Below are positions 30,598 through 40,615 of a stretch of DNA of 64,000 bases, piece by piece. This DNA comes from Firmicutes bacterium UBA2058. GTDB lineage: Bacteria; Bacillota; Clostridia; Tissierellales; Sedimentibacteraceae. The translations under genes and the position numbers were made by a program. The notes under the pieces were generated by a model. That model was not told the DNA's origin, did not search any database, and saw only the letters and a program-made list of their open reading frames with translations. Numbering within the stretch: the stretch's first letter is position 1; the number at the start of each line of letters is the position of its first letter. Location of the stretch: positions 1 through 64,000 of the forward strand of contig DDAM01000042.1 in the NCBI GenBank assembly GCA_002332905.1, read 5' to 3'.

Positions 30598-31443
30598 ATG
30601 GATAAAACCAAAGATTTTAGAGTAATAAATATTATGGCAAAATGCAATTTGCATTGTATTTATTGTAAAAATCAACCATTTGAAGTTGATGAAGATAAAA
30701 TAATTGTTAATATTAGCAAGATTTTTAAAAAATTCAATAAGAATACTACTTGTTTTAGGGTTGAGTGCAGGGGAGAAATCACTTTATATAACAAGATTAT
30801 AGATTATTTGGAAGAATGCTGTAGAGATGGATATGTTATTGAAATACTTACAAATGGACTGTTACTAGATAAAGTTTTATGTCCTGGTACTAAGCTAAAA
30901 GCGGTTGTTTCTTTAGATGGTCATACTGAAAGAATGAATCGCTTTAGAAGACTTAAGCAGGATCAAGTCAATCGCATTTTAGATAATATATTTACCTACA
31001 AAGCAGAAATACAATGTGTATATTGTTATCAAAATAAAGATGAAATGAATAGCTTTATATCATACCTAAAAGAAAGAAATTTTGATAGTTATTTACATAT
31101 ATTTCCATGTAGCCTTGATGGAAAAATTACAGAGTTGTCCTTTGCATATGATGAATTGATAAAAGCAGATTTCTTGCCACCAAAAGAATTTTTTGATAGA
31201 TGGGATTACATTGTAAAGCATAATAAAAGAAACTTCATTTGCGATATGATAAAAAATGGTTATATGTATTATATAAATAATGAAAAATTGGGTATGGTAA
31301 AATGCGATGGAATAAAATCAGCTGTTGAAATGATAGAACCTTTTGGAGAAGAACGTGAACATTGGGATTACCCATGTGGAAACTGTATTAATCATTCTGA
31401 ATACAACAATACACGAGAACTACTAAAAATAAACAAGGAGTAG
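30598..31443 (+). CDS. Radical SAM protein, 281 aa
   Basis: Compact radical SAM enzyme without a cobalamin domain. The cluster motif AKCNLHCIYC sits at residues 14-23 (Cys16, Cys20, Cys23). A typical barrel follows (FRVECRGEITLY, YVIEILTNGLLLDKV, AVVSLDGHTERMNRFRRLK). Three or four more cysteines near the C-terminus (FICDMIKNG, KCDGIKS, YPCGNC) could bind an auxiliary cluster as in twitch/SPASM-type enzymes. It is immediately followed, three bases later, by a glycosyltransferase gene, so the two may act on one intermediate. The reaction is unknown. ATG start with GGAGAG upstream. Confidence 0.87.
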   Translation: MDKTKDFRVINIMAKCNLHCIYCKNQPFEVDEDKIIVNISKIFKKFNKNTTCFRVECRGEITLYNKIIDYLEECCRDGYVIEILTNGLLLDKVLCPGTKLKAVVSLDGHTERMNRFRRLKQDQVNRILDNIFTYKAEIQCVYCYQNKDEMNSFISYLKERNFDSYLHIFPCSLDGKITELSFAYDELIKADFLPPKEFFDRWDYIVKHNKRNFICDMIKNGYMYYINNEKLGMVKCDGIKSAVEMIEPFGEEREHWDYPCGNCINHSEYNNTRELLKINKE

Positions 31444-31446
31444 AAT

Positions 31447-32601
31447 ATGAAAATATTACATTTTGTCAGATCTGTTTCAGAGATATACGGCACATATACC
31501 TATTTACATAATATGAGAGAAGACATGAGTAAATATGATGTAGAACAAATTTATTTATGTTATGAACCTTCCAAACAAAATAATAAAAATGTATTTAATC
31601 AAAGTGTTACATCATTAGATCAAATTAATGTTGACGAATTTATGAAAGAGGAAAATCCTGATATAATTCATTTCCATGATGTTGTAAGTCATTATTTGAT
31701 TACAAATGATACAAAATATAAGGAATTTTATGAATATAGTAAAAGAAAAATTAGAGTTAGAACGCTTCATGATTACAGTTCTGTAGTATGTCCTAATTAT
31801 TTAAAATATCCAGAAGGTATATTTTGTGAAGAGCCTGTAAATGAAACTTGTGTAAAAAAGAATTGCATAAGTAAGGAATTATTTGATAAATACAACGAAT
31901 ATTTAGAAGAAATCAAAAAATATGATGGAATTTTCTATTTTTCAGATAATGTAAAAAATACTATGCAAAAGCTTGGATTTAATAAAGATAAGAGTTACTA
32001 TATTCCTCCATTGGTTAAGGAGCAGCAAGATTTTTCTGAAGGCAAAAAGAATAATATTTTATTTGTTGGAAGAATTGCTAATGAGAAAGGGCTTGTGGAT
32101 TTATTACACGCAGCTGCACTATTAAAAACAGATAACTGGCACCTTTACATTGCTGGTGCTGATAGTATGAAATATCTTAAATACTTGTTAAAATTGGCAG
32201 ACAATCTTAAAATTATTAATAAGGTTGAATTTTTAGGTTTTTTACCACACGAGAAATTAAAACCATACTTTTTGGATTCAAAAATCATGTCATTTCCATC
32301 TACTTGTCGTGAGACATATGGATTTAGCGGAGCAGAAGCAGTTTCTTATGGAATACCAGTAGTAACTTATGATATTCAAGGAATAAATAATTGGAGTATA
32401 GATGGATACACCGTCATTTCTGTCCCGAATCATAATGTTCATGCGCTAGCCAGTGCGATGGATTTGCTTTTATCAGACAATAATGTTTACAAAGATTATC
32501 AGGCAAACTGTAGGGAATGGAGCAGGAATTTAGATTACCAGGGACAAATAAAGAAGATGTATGATTTATATAGCAAAATGTTAGTAAATAATAAAAAATG
32601 A
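31447..32601 (+). CDS. Family 4 glycosyltransferase
   Basis: 384-aa GT-B fold glycosyltransferase. The C-terminal nucleotide-sugar domain has NILFVGRIANEKGLVDLLHA, WHLYIAGADS, KVEFLGFLPHEKL and the donor-binding ETYGFSGAEAVSYGIPVV with the EX7E-like pattern. The N-terminal acceptor domain begins MKILHFVRSVSEIYGTYTYL and contains a cysteine-containing loop (VVCPNYLKYPEGIFCEE, ETCVKKNC) common in some GT4 enzymes. It probably attaches a sugar to the product or an intermediate; donor and acceptor are unknown. AAGGAG before the ATG supports the start. Confidence 0.9.
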   Translation: MKILHFVRSVSEIYGTYTYLHNMREDMSKYDVEQIYLCYEPSKQNNKNVFNQSVTSLDQINVDEFMKEENPDIIHFHDVVSHYLITNDTKYKEFYEYSKRKIRVRTLHDYSSVVCPNYLKYPEGIFCEEPVNETCVKKNCISKELFDKYNEYLEEIKKYDGIFYFSDNVKNTMQKLGFNKDKSYYIPPLVKEQQDFSEGKKNNILFVGRIANEKGLVDLLHAAALLKTDNWHLYIAGADSMKYLKYLLKLADNLKIINKVEFLGFLPHEKLKPYFLDSKIMSFPSTCRETYGFSGAEAVSYGIPVVTYDIQGINNWSIDGYTVISVPNHNVHALASAMDLLLSDNNVYKDYQANCREWSRNLDYQGQIKKMYDLYSKMLVNNKK

Positions 32602-32651
32602 ATAAACCATGTACAAAAATAATATATGCATGAATTGAGGAGTAGTATTAG

Positions 32652-35042
32652 ATGAAGAATAATATATCAAATATAAGTCATCTTAATAAGTTTTTTTTAC
32701 TGCCTTCTGAACATCATTATGGATACAAATCAGATTTCATTTGGATGCCATTAATAAATGATAAAACATTAATTGATGGTAATGGTGAATGCCTCATTAA
32801 AAAAACTGATAACATAGTAAAATCATACTTTATTTTTTTCCCTTTTGAGCAATCATCTAAGCAAGATGTACGAATTAGTATAGTTGTTAATTCCTCATTC
32901 TTTTGCTATATAGATGATAAGCTAATATATTGGAGGGATAAGAAGGATGCATGTATAATAACATTAAAATTACAACCTGGGAAACACTGTTTATATTTTC
33001 AAATTCCTGGCGAAATCAAAAAATTTGTTTATAGCATACAGATATTTTCATGTAACTTTGATGATGAGATTGAGGATAATTTTTTCTTAAAACGTTCTAT
33101 GTATATTAAAGAAAAACAAAATCAAAATGAATATCAATTTTATATTGGAGAACGAAATTTTATTACATCAACTCAAAAGAATAAATTAATTGTATATAAT
33201 ATTAATAATCAAATGGTATTACATGATAAAGTTTTGTTAGAAACAAATTATCGGTTTACTGACAAGGATATGAAGCTTCCAAAATCTGATATATATTTTT
33301 TAGTGATAGAAAGTGTAGGCAGTGATAACGAAAAACAAATTATTAAAACACAGTTTACCTTAGACACGTTTCAAATAGACTATAATTATGAGCAAACCAA
33401 AGAGAAACTCATAAAGGTATATAAAAATGCATCTGAATATATCAAAAAAGAGATAGAGATAAGATTGTATGCTATGGCTAACACAAAAGATGTAGAACGG
33501 TATTGGGAAACAAGTTTAGCACAACTGTTATATTCATGGGTACTAGATTATCCTAATGAACATAACTTTAATAATAAAATATATTTACCAATATATTACC
33601 ACTATAATAAGGTATATTACCATTCAACCTGTCATATGTCACCATGTTATTACTATTTACATTTGCCAGAATTTCCTTTACAAGATGATAAAGAGTATAA
33701 AGTGGTTATGGATTTAACATTTGGACAAGATGATTTTTACTGTACGGATGAGAGAAGATATAATCAGGGGGATGTTATCCATGTATTTGCACCACAGGTA
33801 GGACATCTTTTAGGAAACAGTATAGGTGAGACACACTACTTAGATATAGTCAATTATCTGAAAAGTTTATTTCTAAAAGAATATCCAATATATTTAATTG
33901 GTTATTCAAATGGTGCTCATGCTGCTTGGGTACTAGCTGAAAAATATCCACATACTATATCAGGGATATATACTGTATCAGGTCTGCCTTATCAAGAACA
34001 TTTATCAAATCTATCAAATCTTTATATTCGCAACATATCTAGTACAGACGATGAGTTATATATGGGAGCGTATAAATTACTTAAGGATGAATTGTCAACC
34101 ATTGCAGATTTCAAGGGCTTTTTAGCAGAAAAATCTTATCATTCAGATTTACATTATTGGTTATATGATTCCACTTTTATGAAAGAATTACTTTCATTTG
34201 AGAAGGATAAAGTTCCTTCTCATTTTTCATTTATAACACAATCTAATTATCATTTACAGATATATTGGATTAAATTATTACCAATAAGAAAATACTGTAG
34301 ACAAATAAAGCTAAATGTTGATGTAGCGGATGAACATATTTATATTAGTATATCTGGCGCCCAAGGTTTTATTATATCTAAGGATTTTATGAGAGGAAAA
34401 ATATTTAATATTCATATCAACAAGCAAGAAAGCTTTAGTGTATCAGATACAGGTCATGATATTACATTGTATTATGATGATAATATTGCTTGTTATACGA
34501 CAAGTTGCGATCTACATATAATTCCTTATATGCGATTTAGTATTGCAGAATTTTTTTGTAAAGGTGTAGATATCCTACTACAAGATAATAATAAAATATT
34601 TTTACAATTAGCAAAAAATTTAGCATCTCCTAAGACATTCTTTTTAGATATGCAGTCAAATGTTACTTATCGCATAATTGATAATGTAGAACAGGCAGTA
34701 AAAGGTAACAATATAATTTTTATAAGTCAATATCACAATTCACTAAAAAACATTATACACATGCAATTTAACGAAATAGGTTTCAACTATAAAGGAGAAT
34801 CATATTTAGGTGAATACTGTGTAATAGGTGTCGAGCATCATGAAGACAAATTTGTTCTATTTATAATAACTAATAATGTTTCATTATTAAAAACCAATAT
34901 TTTTTTGAGATTAATATTAATTCCTAGTTATGCTAATGAATATAGTTCTATGCTGAACAAGCAATCATTAATATTACTTAACAATACATATTATAGCATT
35001 TATGAGTGGGGGTGCAAAATTGAAGAAGAAAAATTATATTAA
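32652..35042 (+). CDS. Large alpha/beta hydrolase-containing protein, 796 aa
   Basis: A serine-hydrolase motif IYLIGYSNGAHAAWVL (nucleophile Ser419 in GYSNGA) lies in an alpha/beta hydrolase domain of about residues 340-480, preceded by DLTFGQDDF and VIHVFAPQVGHLLG. The ~300-residue N-terminal part and the C-terminal ~300 residues are beta-rich and match nothing I can name. There is no signal peptide. Prolyl-oligopeptidase/S9-like esterases have similar core motifs. It could act as a stand-alone release or editing hydrolase for carrier-bound chains, since no thioesterase domain is attached to the NRPS proteins (inference). Its 3' end overlaps the next ACP gene by 23 bases. Confidence 0.72.
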   Translation: MKNNISNISHLNKFFLLPSEHHYGYKSDFIWMPLINDKTLIDGNGECLIKKTDNIVKSYFIFFPFEQSSKQDVRISIVVNSSFFCYIDDKLIYWRDKKDACIITLKLQPGKHCLYFQIPGEIKKFVYSIQIFSCNFDDEIEDNFFLKRSMYIKEKQNQNEYQFYIGERNFITSTQKNKLIVYNINNQMVLHDKVLLETNYRFTDKDMKLPKSDIYFLVIESVGSDNEKQIIKTQFTLDTFQIDYNYEQTKEKLIKVYKNASEYIKKEIEIRLYAMANTKDVERYWETSLAQLLYSWVLDYPNEHNFNNKIYLPIYYHYNKVYYHSTCHMSPCYYYLHLPEFPLQDDKEYKVVMDLTFGQDDFYCTDERRYNQGDVIHVFAPQVGHLLGNSIGETHYLDIVNYLKSLFLKEYPIYLIGYSNGAHAAWVLAEKYPHTISGIYTVSGLPYQEHLSNLSNLYIRNISSTDDELYMGAYKLLKDELSTIADFKGFLAEKSYHSDLHYWLYDSTFMKELLSFEKDKVPSHFSFITQSNYHLQIYWIKLLPIRKYCRQIKLNVDVADEHIYISISGAQGFIISKDFMRGKIFNIHINKQESFSVSDTGHDITLYYDDNIACYTTSCDLHIIPYMRFSIAEFFCKGVDILLQDNNKIFLQLAKNLASPKTFFLDMQSNVTYRIIDNVEQAVKGNNIIFISQYHNSLKNIIHMQFNEIGFNYKGESYLGEYCVIGVEHHEDKFVLFIITNNVSLLKTNIFLRLILIPSYANEYSSMLNKQSLILLNNTYYSIYEWGCKIEEEKLY

Positions 35043-35298
35043 TCAAATACGTGAACTCCTTGTAATGATTACTGACAATGAAGATTTTTTCAGTATACCC
35101 ACAAATGTCAATATTTTATATTCAGGGTTCGATTCTATGAAAGCTGTTCGTCTTATTATGGCATTTGAGCAAAAATATAGATTTCAAATTGATGCTGATG
35201 ATTTTGCTCCAAGTAAGATTAACACTATAGATAATATAAATGAGATAATTTTACATTACATAAATAAAAAGAACTTGGAGGAAAATAACAGTGATTAG
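35020..35298 (+). CDS. Acyl carrier protein, 92 aa
   Basis: Free acyl carrier protein with attachment Ser39 in YSGFDSMKAVRLI, followed by FEQKYRFQIDADDFAP. It has the usual Asp-Ser pair, unlike the ACPs at 5400, 30157 and 43953. I prefer the TTG start at 35020, six bases after GGGGGTG, over the ATG at 35002, which overlaps that site. The gene overlaps the end of the hydrolase gene and, by eight bases, the start of the AMP-forming ligase at 35291. That ligase is its probable loading enzyme. Confidence 0.85.
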   Translation: MKKKNYINQIRELLVMITDNEDFFSIPTNVNILYSGFDSMKAVRLIMAFEQKYRFQIDADDFAPSKINTIDNINEIILHYINKKNLEENNSD

Positions 35299-36739
35299 AA
35301 ACTTGCTAATAGATAAAAAGGATAATAAAAAAATAGCAATTAAGCATAGAAATGAAGCAATAACATTTCGACAGTGGCACAATGCTTCTTTAAACCTATC
35401 AAAAACTATTAAAAAACAGCTGAACCCAGGTGACAAAATAATAGTTATGTTTGAAAATAATATTTTGTACTGTGTAAGTTACTTTGCTGTTCTTTATGCT
35501 GATTGTATTGTAGTACCTTGTTATAAGGACTCAATGATATCAGAAGTATATAGAATAATTAAGGATTTAGATATTCAAATGATAATAACAGATTGTGACA
35601 AGGCGCAATACTTATCTAAACAACCTGATTTTAATTACACGATAATGAGTATTGATATGTCCACAATTAGTTATAATTTAACTACAACAGATGAAATCTC
35701 TTGTTGTAACGATGACGATAAATTATCTGTAATACTGCAATCATCAGGTACATCTGGCAAATCAAAATATGTAATGCTGAGCAGCAAAAACATTATTTCA
35801 AATATTAAAGCACATCTTGCTAGCGTAGATGTATTAGAAGATGATGTTGGATTGATTGTGTTGCCAATGTCTTTTTCATATGCGCATACATCTCAATTTC
35901 TTTCTTATCTTTATGCTGGAATAACAAGCATATTAAATGACAATGCATATTTCCCAACTGTATTTAAAAAAACAATAATCGACAATGGCGTGACTATTAC
36001 CAATATAACACCATCAATATTGAATAATTTATTTAATGATATAGATGTGGATGAAACTATTGATAAACTTAGACATATTTGTATTGGTACTGCTATGTTA
36101 AATGCTCGTTTATGGGAGAAAGCAATTAAAGTTATAAAGAAATGCAAAATATATTCAACATATGGTATAACAGAAGCATCTCCAAGGTTAACTACTTTAC
36201 CAGCACAGGATTTTAAACGTAAAATTGGCTCTGTTGGTCTAGCCATTGAAGGCGTGCATATAAAAGTTTTACCTTCTAATGAAGGGGAAAAAGAAGGAGA
36301 AATATGTGTAAAGGGAAATAACGTTATGTTGGGATATTATGGCCAAACAAATAACCCTGTAAATGATGGCTATCTTTATACTGGGGATATAGGTTATATT
36401 GATTCTGAAGGCTATTTGTTTATAATAGGACGAAAAAAAAATTTAATTATAAAAAACGGATTAAATATAAACCCTGAAGAAATAGAGAATGTTCTCGAAC
36501 AATATCCTGGTATTAGATGTGCTTATGTATTTGCACAGAAAGATGATTATTGTGGAGAAGTGCCAATTGCTCATATAGAAGTTAATACACCTATCCAATT
36601 GTATGATGTAAAACAATTTTGTGGAGAAAGATTTGCAGAGTATAAAATTCCTTCTCAAATCTTAATTGTTAATAAAATAAACAGAACATTATCCGGAAAA
36701 ATAAAGAGAGATAACAGAGAAGAAAATGAAAGATTATAA
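35291..36739 (+). CDS. Stand-alone AMP-forming acyl/aryl ligase
   Basis: 482-aa ANL-superfamily enzyme (adenylates a carboxylic acid and passes it to a thiol). Motifs are LQSSGTSGKSKYVML (phosphate-binding loop near 149-160), YGITEASPRLTT, GYLYTGDIGYID, GRKKNLIIKNGLNINPEE and a C-terminal lysine in RTLSGKIKRD. The substrate pocket region (MSFSYAHTSQFLSYL) resembles acyl or aryl ligases rather than amino-acid A domains. It overlaps the ACP at 35020, so the likely acceptor is that ACP, and a hydroxybenzoate from the chorismatase is a plausible substrate (inference). GTG start with GGAGG nine bases upstream. Confidence 0.88.
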   Translation: MIRNLLIDKKDNKKIAIKHRNEAITFRQWHNASLNLSKTIKKQLNPGDKIIVMFENNILYCVSYFAVLYADCIVVPCYKDSMISEVYRIIKDLDIQMIITDCDKAQYLSKQPDFNYTIMSIDMSTISYNLTTTDEISCCNDDDKLSVILQSSGTSGKSKYVMLSSKNIISNIKAHLASVDVLEDDVGLIVLPMSFSYAHTSQFLSYLYAGITSILNDNAYFPTVFKKTIIDNGVTITNITPSILNNLFNDIDVDETIDKLRHICIGTAMLNARLWEKAIKVIKKCKIYSTYGITEASPRLTTLPAQDFKRKIGSVGLAIEGVHIKVLPSNEGEKEGEICVKGNNVMLGYYGQTNNPVNDGYLYTGDIGYIDSEGYLFIIGRKKNLIIKNGLNINPEEIENVLEQYPGIRCAYVFAQKDDYCGEVPIAHIEVNTPIQLYDVKQFCGERFAEYKIPSQILIVNKINRTLSGKIKRDNREENERL

Positions 36740-37697
36740 AATCATTAATTATATGGGAATGAGATGCTTCGATGTTTGTTTGTTTACTATTATTAATGAA
36801 TTATATGGTTCATATAAGTTAGCGTTAGCAAATACTCTTTGTATAGATTATAATGATGATATAAATTTACAAATTGGTGATAGATTGACTTTTCCTCACT
36901 ATACAATAAAATTGGTTGAATCAATATATGGTTTAAAGATTCATTGCAGAAAAACTTTTTTTATTAAGTCATTGCAAAACTATATAGATACAAAAATAAT
37001 TAATGATTGTCCAATTATTATTTCAATGGACGTCTATGATTGTTATTGGTCAACATTATATAAAAAAATGCATAAACTTCATTATTTTTTAGTACTCAAA
37101 AAAGACGAAAATCACTACATATGTTGTGATCCATACTATCGTCTTAATTGTATAAATATAGAAGCACAACAGTTGTTGAAATTAACAAAAAAAGTATACT
37201 ATATTAGTAAACGTAAAAACATATCAATCAATAAACAATATAAAAAATCAATTGTAAGATGCTTAAATAAAATGTATAAATCAAAAGCTTATTATGGATT
37301 AAATAAATTGTTTGAAGTACTTGAGAAAATAAATTCATTAGATAATACATATTATTCAACAGAAAAAAACGATTTTTGGCTTTCAACATTTCATCAAGCA
37401 ATTGGTTATTATATCCCTGGAGGACGATTACTTTTTTCATATTATTTAGAGGAAATCAATGCATTTTATAAAAATCCAAATATCTCAAAAATGCAAGATG
37501 AATCAAACAATTTATACAAACAATGGGTAGCTATTTCAGGTATATTAATGAAGTCATATTTGTTAAACAATTATACTGAAAAAAAAGAAGCTATATTAAA
37601 AAAAGTAAAATTTGCTATCGAGTGTGAAAAAAATTTAATGCATAATTTTATAACATATCTACCAGATATTTACCAGAATTTTAATAAACTAAATTAA
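36726..37697 (+). CDS. BtrH/C39-like protein (copy 2)
   Basis: 323-aa relative of the BtrH-like protein at 29065. It starts with MGMRCFDVCLFTIINELYG (candidate nucleophile Cys14), has a later LHYFLVLKKDENHYICCDPYY region with His then Asp as in papain-like C39 folds, and a helical, lysine-rich C-terminal half. It overlaps the AMP-ligase gene by 14 bases, forming an ACP / ligase / transferase trio (35020, 35291, 36726). That layout suggests loading of an acid on the ACP by the ligase and transfer onward by this protein. Confidence 0.68.
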   Translation: MKDYKIINYMGMRCFDVCLFTIINELYGSYKLALANTLCIDYNDDINLQIGDRLTFPHYTIKLVESIYGLKIHCRKTFFIKSLQNYIDTKIINDCPIIISMDVYDCYWSTLYKKMHKLHYFLVLKKDENHYICCDPYYRLNCINIEAQQLLKLTKKVYYISKRKNISINKQYKKSIVRCLNKMYKSKAYYGLNKLFEVLEKINSLDNTYYSTEKNDFWLSTFHQAIGYYIPGGRLLFSYYLEEINAFYKNPNISKMQDESNNLYKQWVAISGILMKSYLLNNYTEKKEAILKKVKFAIECEKNLMHNFITYLPDIYQNFNKLN

Positions 37698-37720
37698 TAA
37701 GTTCACAATGAGGTTATAAA

Positions 37721-39040
37721 ATGAAAAAGAGTTTATTTATGAATGATGTAATGAAATATATATGGAAGGATGAGACAAAGACATTCAAATATTATTATGA
37801 TAAAGCATCAAGTATGGATGAAAATGACCTGTACTCACTACTTGAAAATAATAAAGCCCTCATTTATTCATTTGATGATAATAACATGAGTAGTTTGATA
37901 ACGTGTGGCTGTCATCATTTTCAAAATGAATCCGTTTTGTCAGGCTGTAGTATGTGTAATTTGCACAGAAAATCAATTTATACAATGGCCTTACTTCAAG
38001 CTATGAAAGATCGAAATGAAAAATATTATTCAGAGTTGGTTTATAAGAGTTTTATTAACGCAAGAGGAAAAGTTGAAAATCGTACTATACATGAATATTT
38101 ATTTTGTTATGATTTTTTAGATCCAAAAGAAATGCCAGATGAATGTCTTAAAATGATTCTATCGAAGAATAGTGGAGTTTTCTCACGTAGGCCTTTCATA
38201 TATGAGTTTGAATGTTCAGCTCGAAATATTAGCATAGAGCGTTTAAAATTTTTAAAGAAATATCTTGGCAATTCAAAGGTAACAATCAGAATCGGAGTTG
38301 AATGTGCCGATGATTTTATTAGAAATGAGTGGTTAAACAAAGATATTTCAAATAATCAAATTATTAATGCAATAAAATGCTGCAAAGAGATGGGCATTAA
38401 TATAATAGGGAATATATTAATGGGAATACCAGGGTTTACCGAAAAATTAAGCATTGAGCAATTTACAAATTCAGTTTATTGGGCATTTGAACAAGGTATA
38501 GATGGTATATCGTGTTCTATACTTGGACGTTCAAATAAATCATTACAAGGGTTCATTTATGATAGTCTAAAAGATAGTACAATCCTTCAAAAACATGGAT
38601 TGGCGTTTGGAGAGCATACAGGTCTACCATGGATGTTCTCATTGATTAAAGCATTAGATAATATTTATATAAATGCTCCACAAATATTAAGCAAAATATA
38701 CTTTGGACAGTTTGTAAACAGCTACATAGAACAAGAACAATCAACAGCATATAATTATTCTAGAGAATGCTCATGTAATGATCTTATTACCACAGAAATA
38801 TCAAAGGGACAAATCAAAGAGAAATGGCTTGATGGAGAAATGAAAGCCCAATTCAAAAATGATAAATGTTACCCATATTATTTATCTATTCTTGAAAAAC
38901 AAGATAAAATAAAAACTGTGCAGGAAAATATGTTAATAGTTGCGCAGGAAATTAATAAAAACATATGGAATGATGCAAATGATAGCTATAACTGGTTTGC
39001 TAATAATGTTAATGAACATAATAAATGCTTGAAAGCATAA
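37721..39040 (+). CDS. Divergent radical SAM protein with extended cysteine spacing
   Basis: 439-aa protein with the radical SAM barrel text FIYEFECSARNISIERLKFL, VTIRIGVECADDFIRNEWLN and INIIGNILMGIPG. Instead of CxxxCxxC it has a cysteine group TCGCHHFQNESVLSGCSMCN (Cys62, Cys64, Cys76, Cys79), in which the first and second cluster ligands are widely spaced, as seen in Elp3/RaSEA-type relatives. A conserved ECSC lies later. There is no cobalamin domain. Function unknown. It sits between a BtrH-like gene and a cobalamin radical SAM gene, with GAGG upstream of the ATG. Confidence 0.7.
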   Translation: MKKSLFMNDVMKYIWKDETKTFKYYYDKASSMDENDLYSLLENNKALIYSFDDNNMSSLITCGCHHFQNESVLSGCSMCNLHRKSIYTMALLQAMKDRNEKYYSELVYKSFINARGKVENRTIHEYLFCYDFLDPKEMPDECLKMILSKNSGVFSRRPFIYEFECSARNISIERLKFLKKYLGNSKVTIRIGVECADDFIRNEWLNKDISNNQIINAIKCCKEMGINIIGNILMGIPGFTEKLSIEQFTNSVYWAFEQGIDGISCSILGRSNKSLQGFIYDSLKDSTILQKHGLAFGEHTGLPWMFSLIKALDNIYINAPQILSKIYFGQFVNSYIEQEQSTAYNYSRECSCNDLITTEISKGQIKEKWLDGEMKAQFKNDKCYPYYLSILEKQDKIKTVQENMLIVAQEINKNIWNDANDSYNWFANNVNEHNKCLKA

Positions 39041-39056
39041 TAGAAAGGTGAAATAA

Positions 39057-40547
39057 ATGAAAATTTGTTTAATTTTTTACTCTTTAGTTATAAAAACAAC
39101 TATTGAGTACAATGTACATTTAGGTATAGCTTATATTGCTTCAGCATTAACAAAAGAAGGACATAATGTTGATGTATATGATTGCCCAGCAATGAAAATG
39201 TCAAATGATGAATTGCTTGAGCATTTAAAACAAGAAAAATATGATGCTGTAGGCTTATCAACATATTACCATAATGCTGATGTTGTTCTTGAAATTGCAA
39301 AATATATAAAAACACTTAATAATAAAACATTTACCTTTATTGGAGGGTACATGCCTACACAGTCATATGAAAATATGGCTAATTTTTTTAGTTATATAGA
39401 TTGCATGATAATAGGTGAAGGTGAAAAGATTAGTATTAAGCTAATGGAAAATTTGAAAAATGGAGACTGGAAAAACACCAGAGGAATTGCATATTTAGAT
39501 CAAAATGGAGTAAATTATACTGGTGCGCCTGAACCAATTAATGATTTAGATTTATTGCCGTATCCTTATCGTGTAGCAAATAAAAAAAATAAGTATAATA
39601 TTTTTTCTGTATTAACATCAAGAGGATGTCGAGGAAATTGTAGTTATTGTAGTTTACATAAAATGATTGAAGCTTCAAAATGCCAACGTTTAAGAAAAAG
39701 AAGTCCGAAAAATGTTGTTGATGAGATCAAGGAATTGGTTAATAACCATAATGCTACAACTATTGTTTTTGCTGATGATAACTTTGCATTTAGAACAATG
39801 AATGATAAAATATGGTTTGAGGAATTCTCTTTTTTAATAAAAAATCAAAATATTCATGTGAAATTCATTTGTGAAATGAGAGCTGATGATGTTGTACTTG
39901 GAGAAAAGTATCTTAATAATTTTAAAGAAATAGGATTAGAATCAGTATTTATTGGAATTGAAAACTTTGTACAGGAACACCTGAATTTTTACAGCAAAAA
40001 CATTACAGTAGAAACAAACATAAAATCATTACAAATACTAGAGTCATTGCATATTAATTATTCATTTGGATTCATGTTGTTTAACCCAATAATAAAGTTA
40101 AGTGATATTCAGGAAAATTGTAAAATGCTAAAAGAAATTTTAGATAATCATCAATACTTATTTGCAACACGTTTGTTATCTAGTAGTGTCGTTGTAGCAT
40201 ACCCAGGAACTGCTATTGAAGAATATATAAATGCTAATAATTTGCAAACAGATAATGAATGTGGATATAAAATTAAAAATAGTAAAGCAGCTTTATGTAA
40301 AAGTGCAATAGATATATGGAAAGAAAAAATTGAAAAATATTTTTTCTTATCTCAAGATTTAAGTGATATAAAAAATAAAAATAAATGGGCTATAGAAATA
40401 TTGAAATTAGATGTTGATTTATTGTATCGTATTTCTTCATTAATCAGCGAAAATAAAGTAGATTCATTGCAAGATATTGTTCCGATTATTAATGAACAAC
40501 ATATTCAATTAATTAAGATAAATAAAAAATATATTTCATATCTTTAA
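39057..40547 (+). CDS. Cobalamin-binding radical SAM protein
   Basis: 496-aa B12-radical SAM protein. The cobalamin-binding half has VHLGIAYIASALTKEGHNVD, DAVGLSTYYHNADVVLEIAK and FTFIGGYMPTQSYENM. The radical SAM motif is RGCRGNCSYC (Cys191, Cys195, Cys198), followed by FADDNFAFRTMND and ESVFIGIEN. A family-specific C-terminus of ~130 residues follows. It is a likely methyltransferase or ring-forming enzyme in tailoring. AAAGGTG before ATG 39057 and 16 bases after the previous gene indicate the same operon. Confidence 0.88.
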   Translation: MKICLIFYSLVIKTTIEYNVHLGIAYIASALTKEGHNVDVYDCPAMKMSNDELLEHLKQEKYDAVGLSTYYHNADVVLEIAKYIKTLNNKTFTFIGGYMPTQSYENMANFFSYIDCMIIGEGEKISIKLMENLKNGDWKNTRGIAYLDQNGVNYTGAPEPINDLDLLPYPYRVANKKNKYNIFSVLTSRGCRGNCSYCSLHKMIEASKCQRLRKRSPKNVVDEIKELVNNHNATTIVFADDNFAFRTMNDKIWFEEFSFLIKNQNIHVKFICEMRADDVVLGEKYLNNFKEIGLESVFIGIENFVQEHLNFYSKNITVETNIKSLQILESLHINYSFGFMLFNPIIKLSDIQENCKMLKEILDNHQYLFATRLLSSSVVVAYPGTAIEEYINANNLQTDNECGYKIKNSKAALCKSAIDIWKEKIEKYFFLSQDLSDIKNKNKWAIEILKLDVDLLYRISSLISENKVDSLQDIVPIINEQHIQLIKINKKYISYL

Positions 40548-40615
40548 TCGACTGCCTTCACAATCGATAGTTAGGTATGAATATTACTAATGTTAATGAA
40601 AAAAAGGAGAATATT

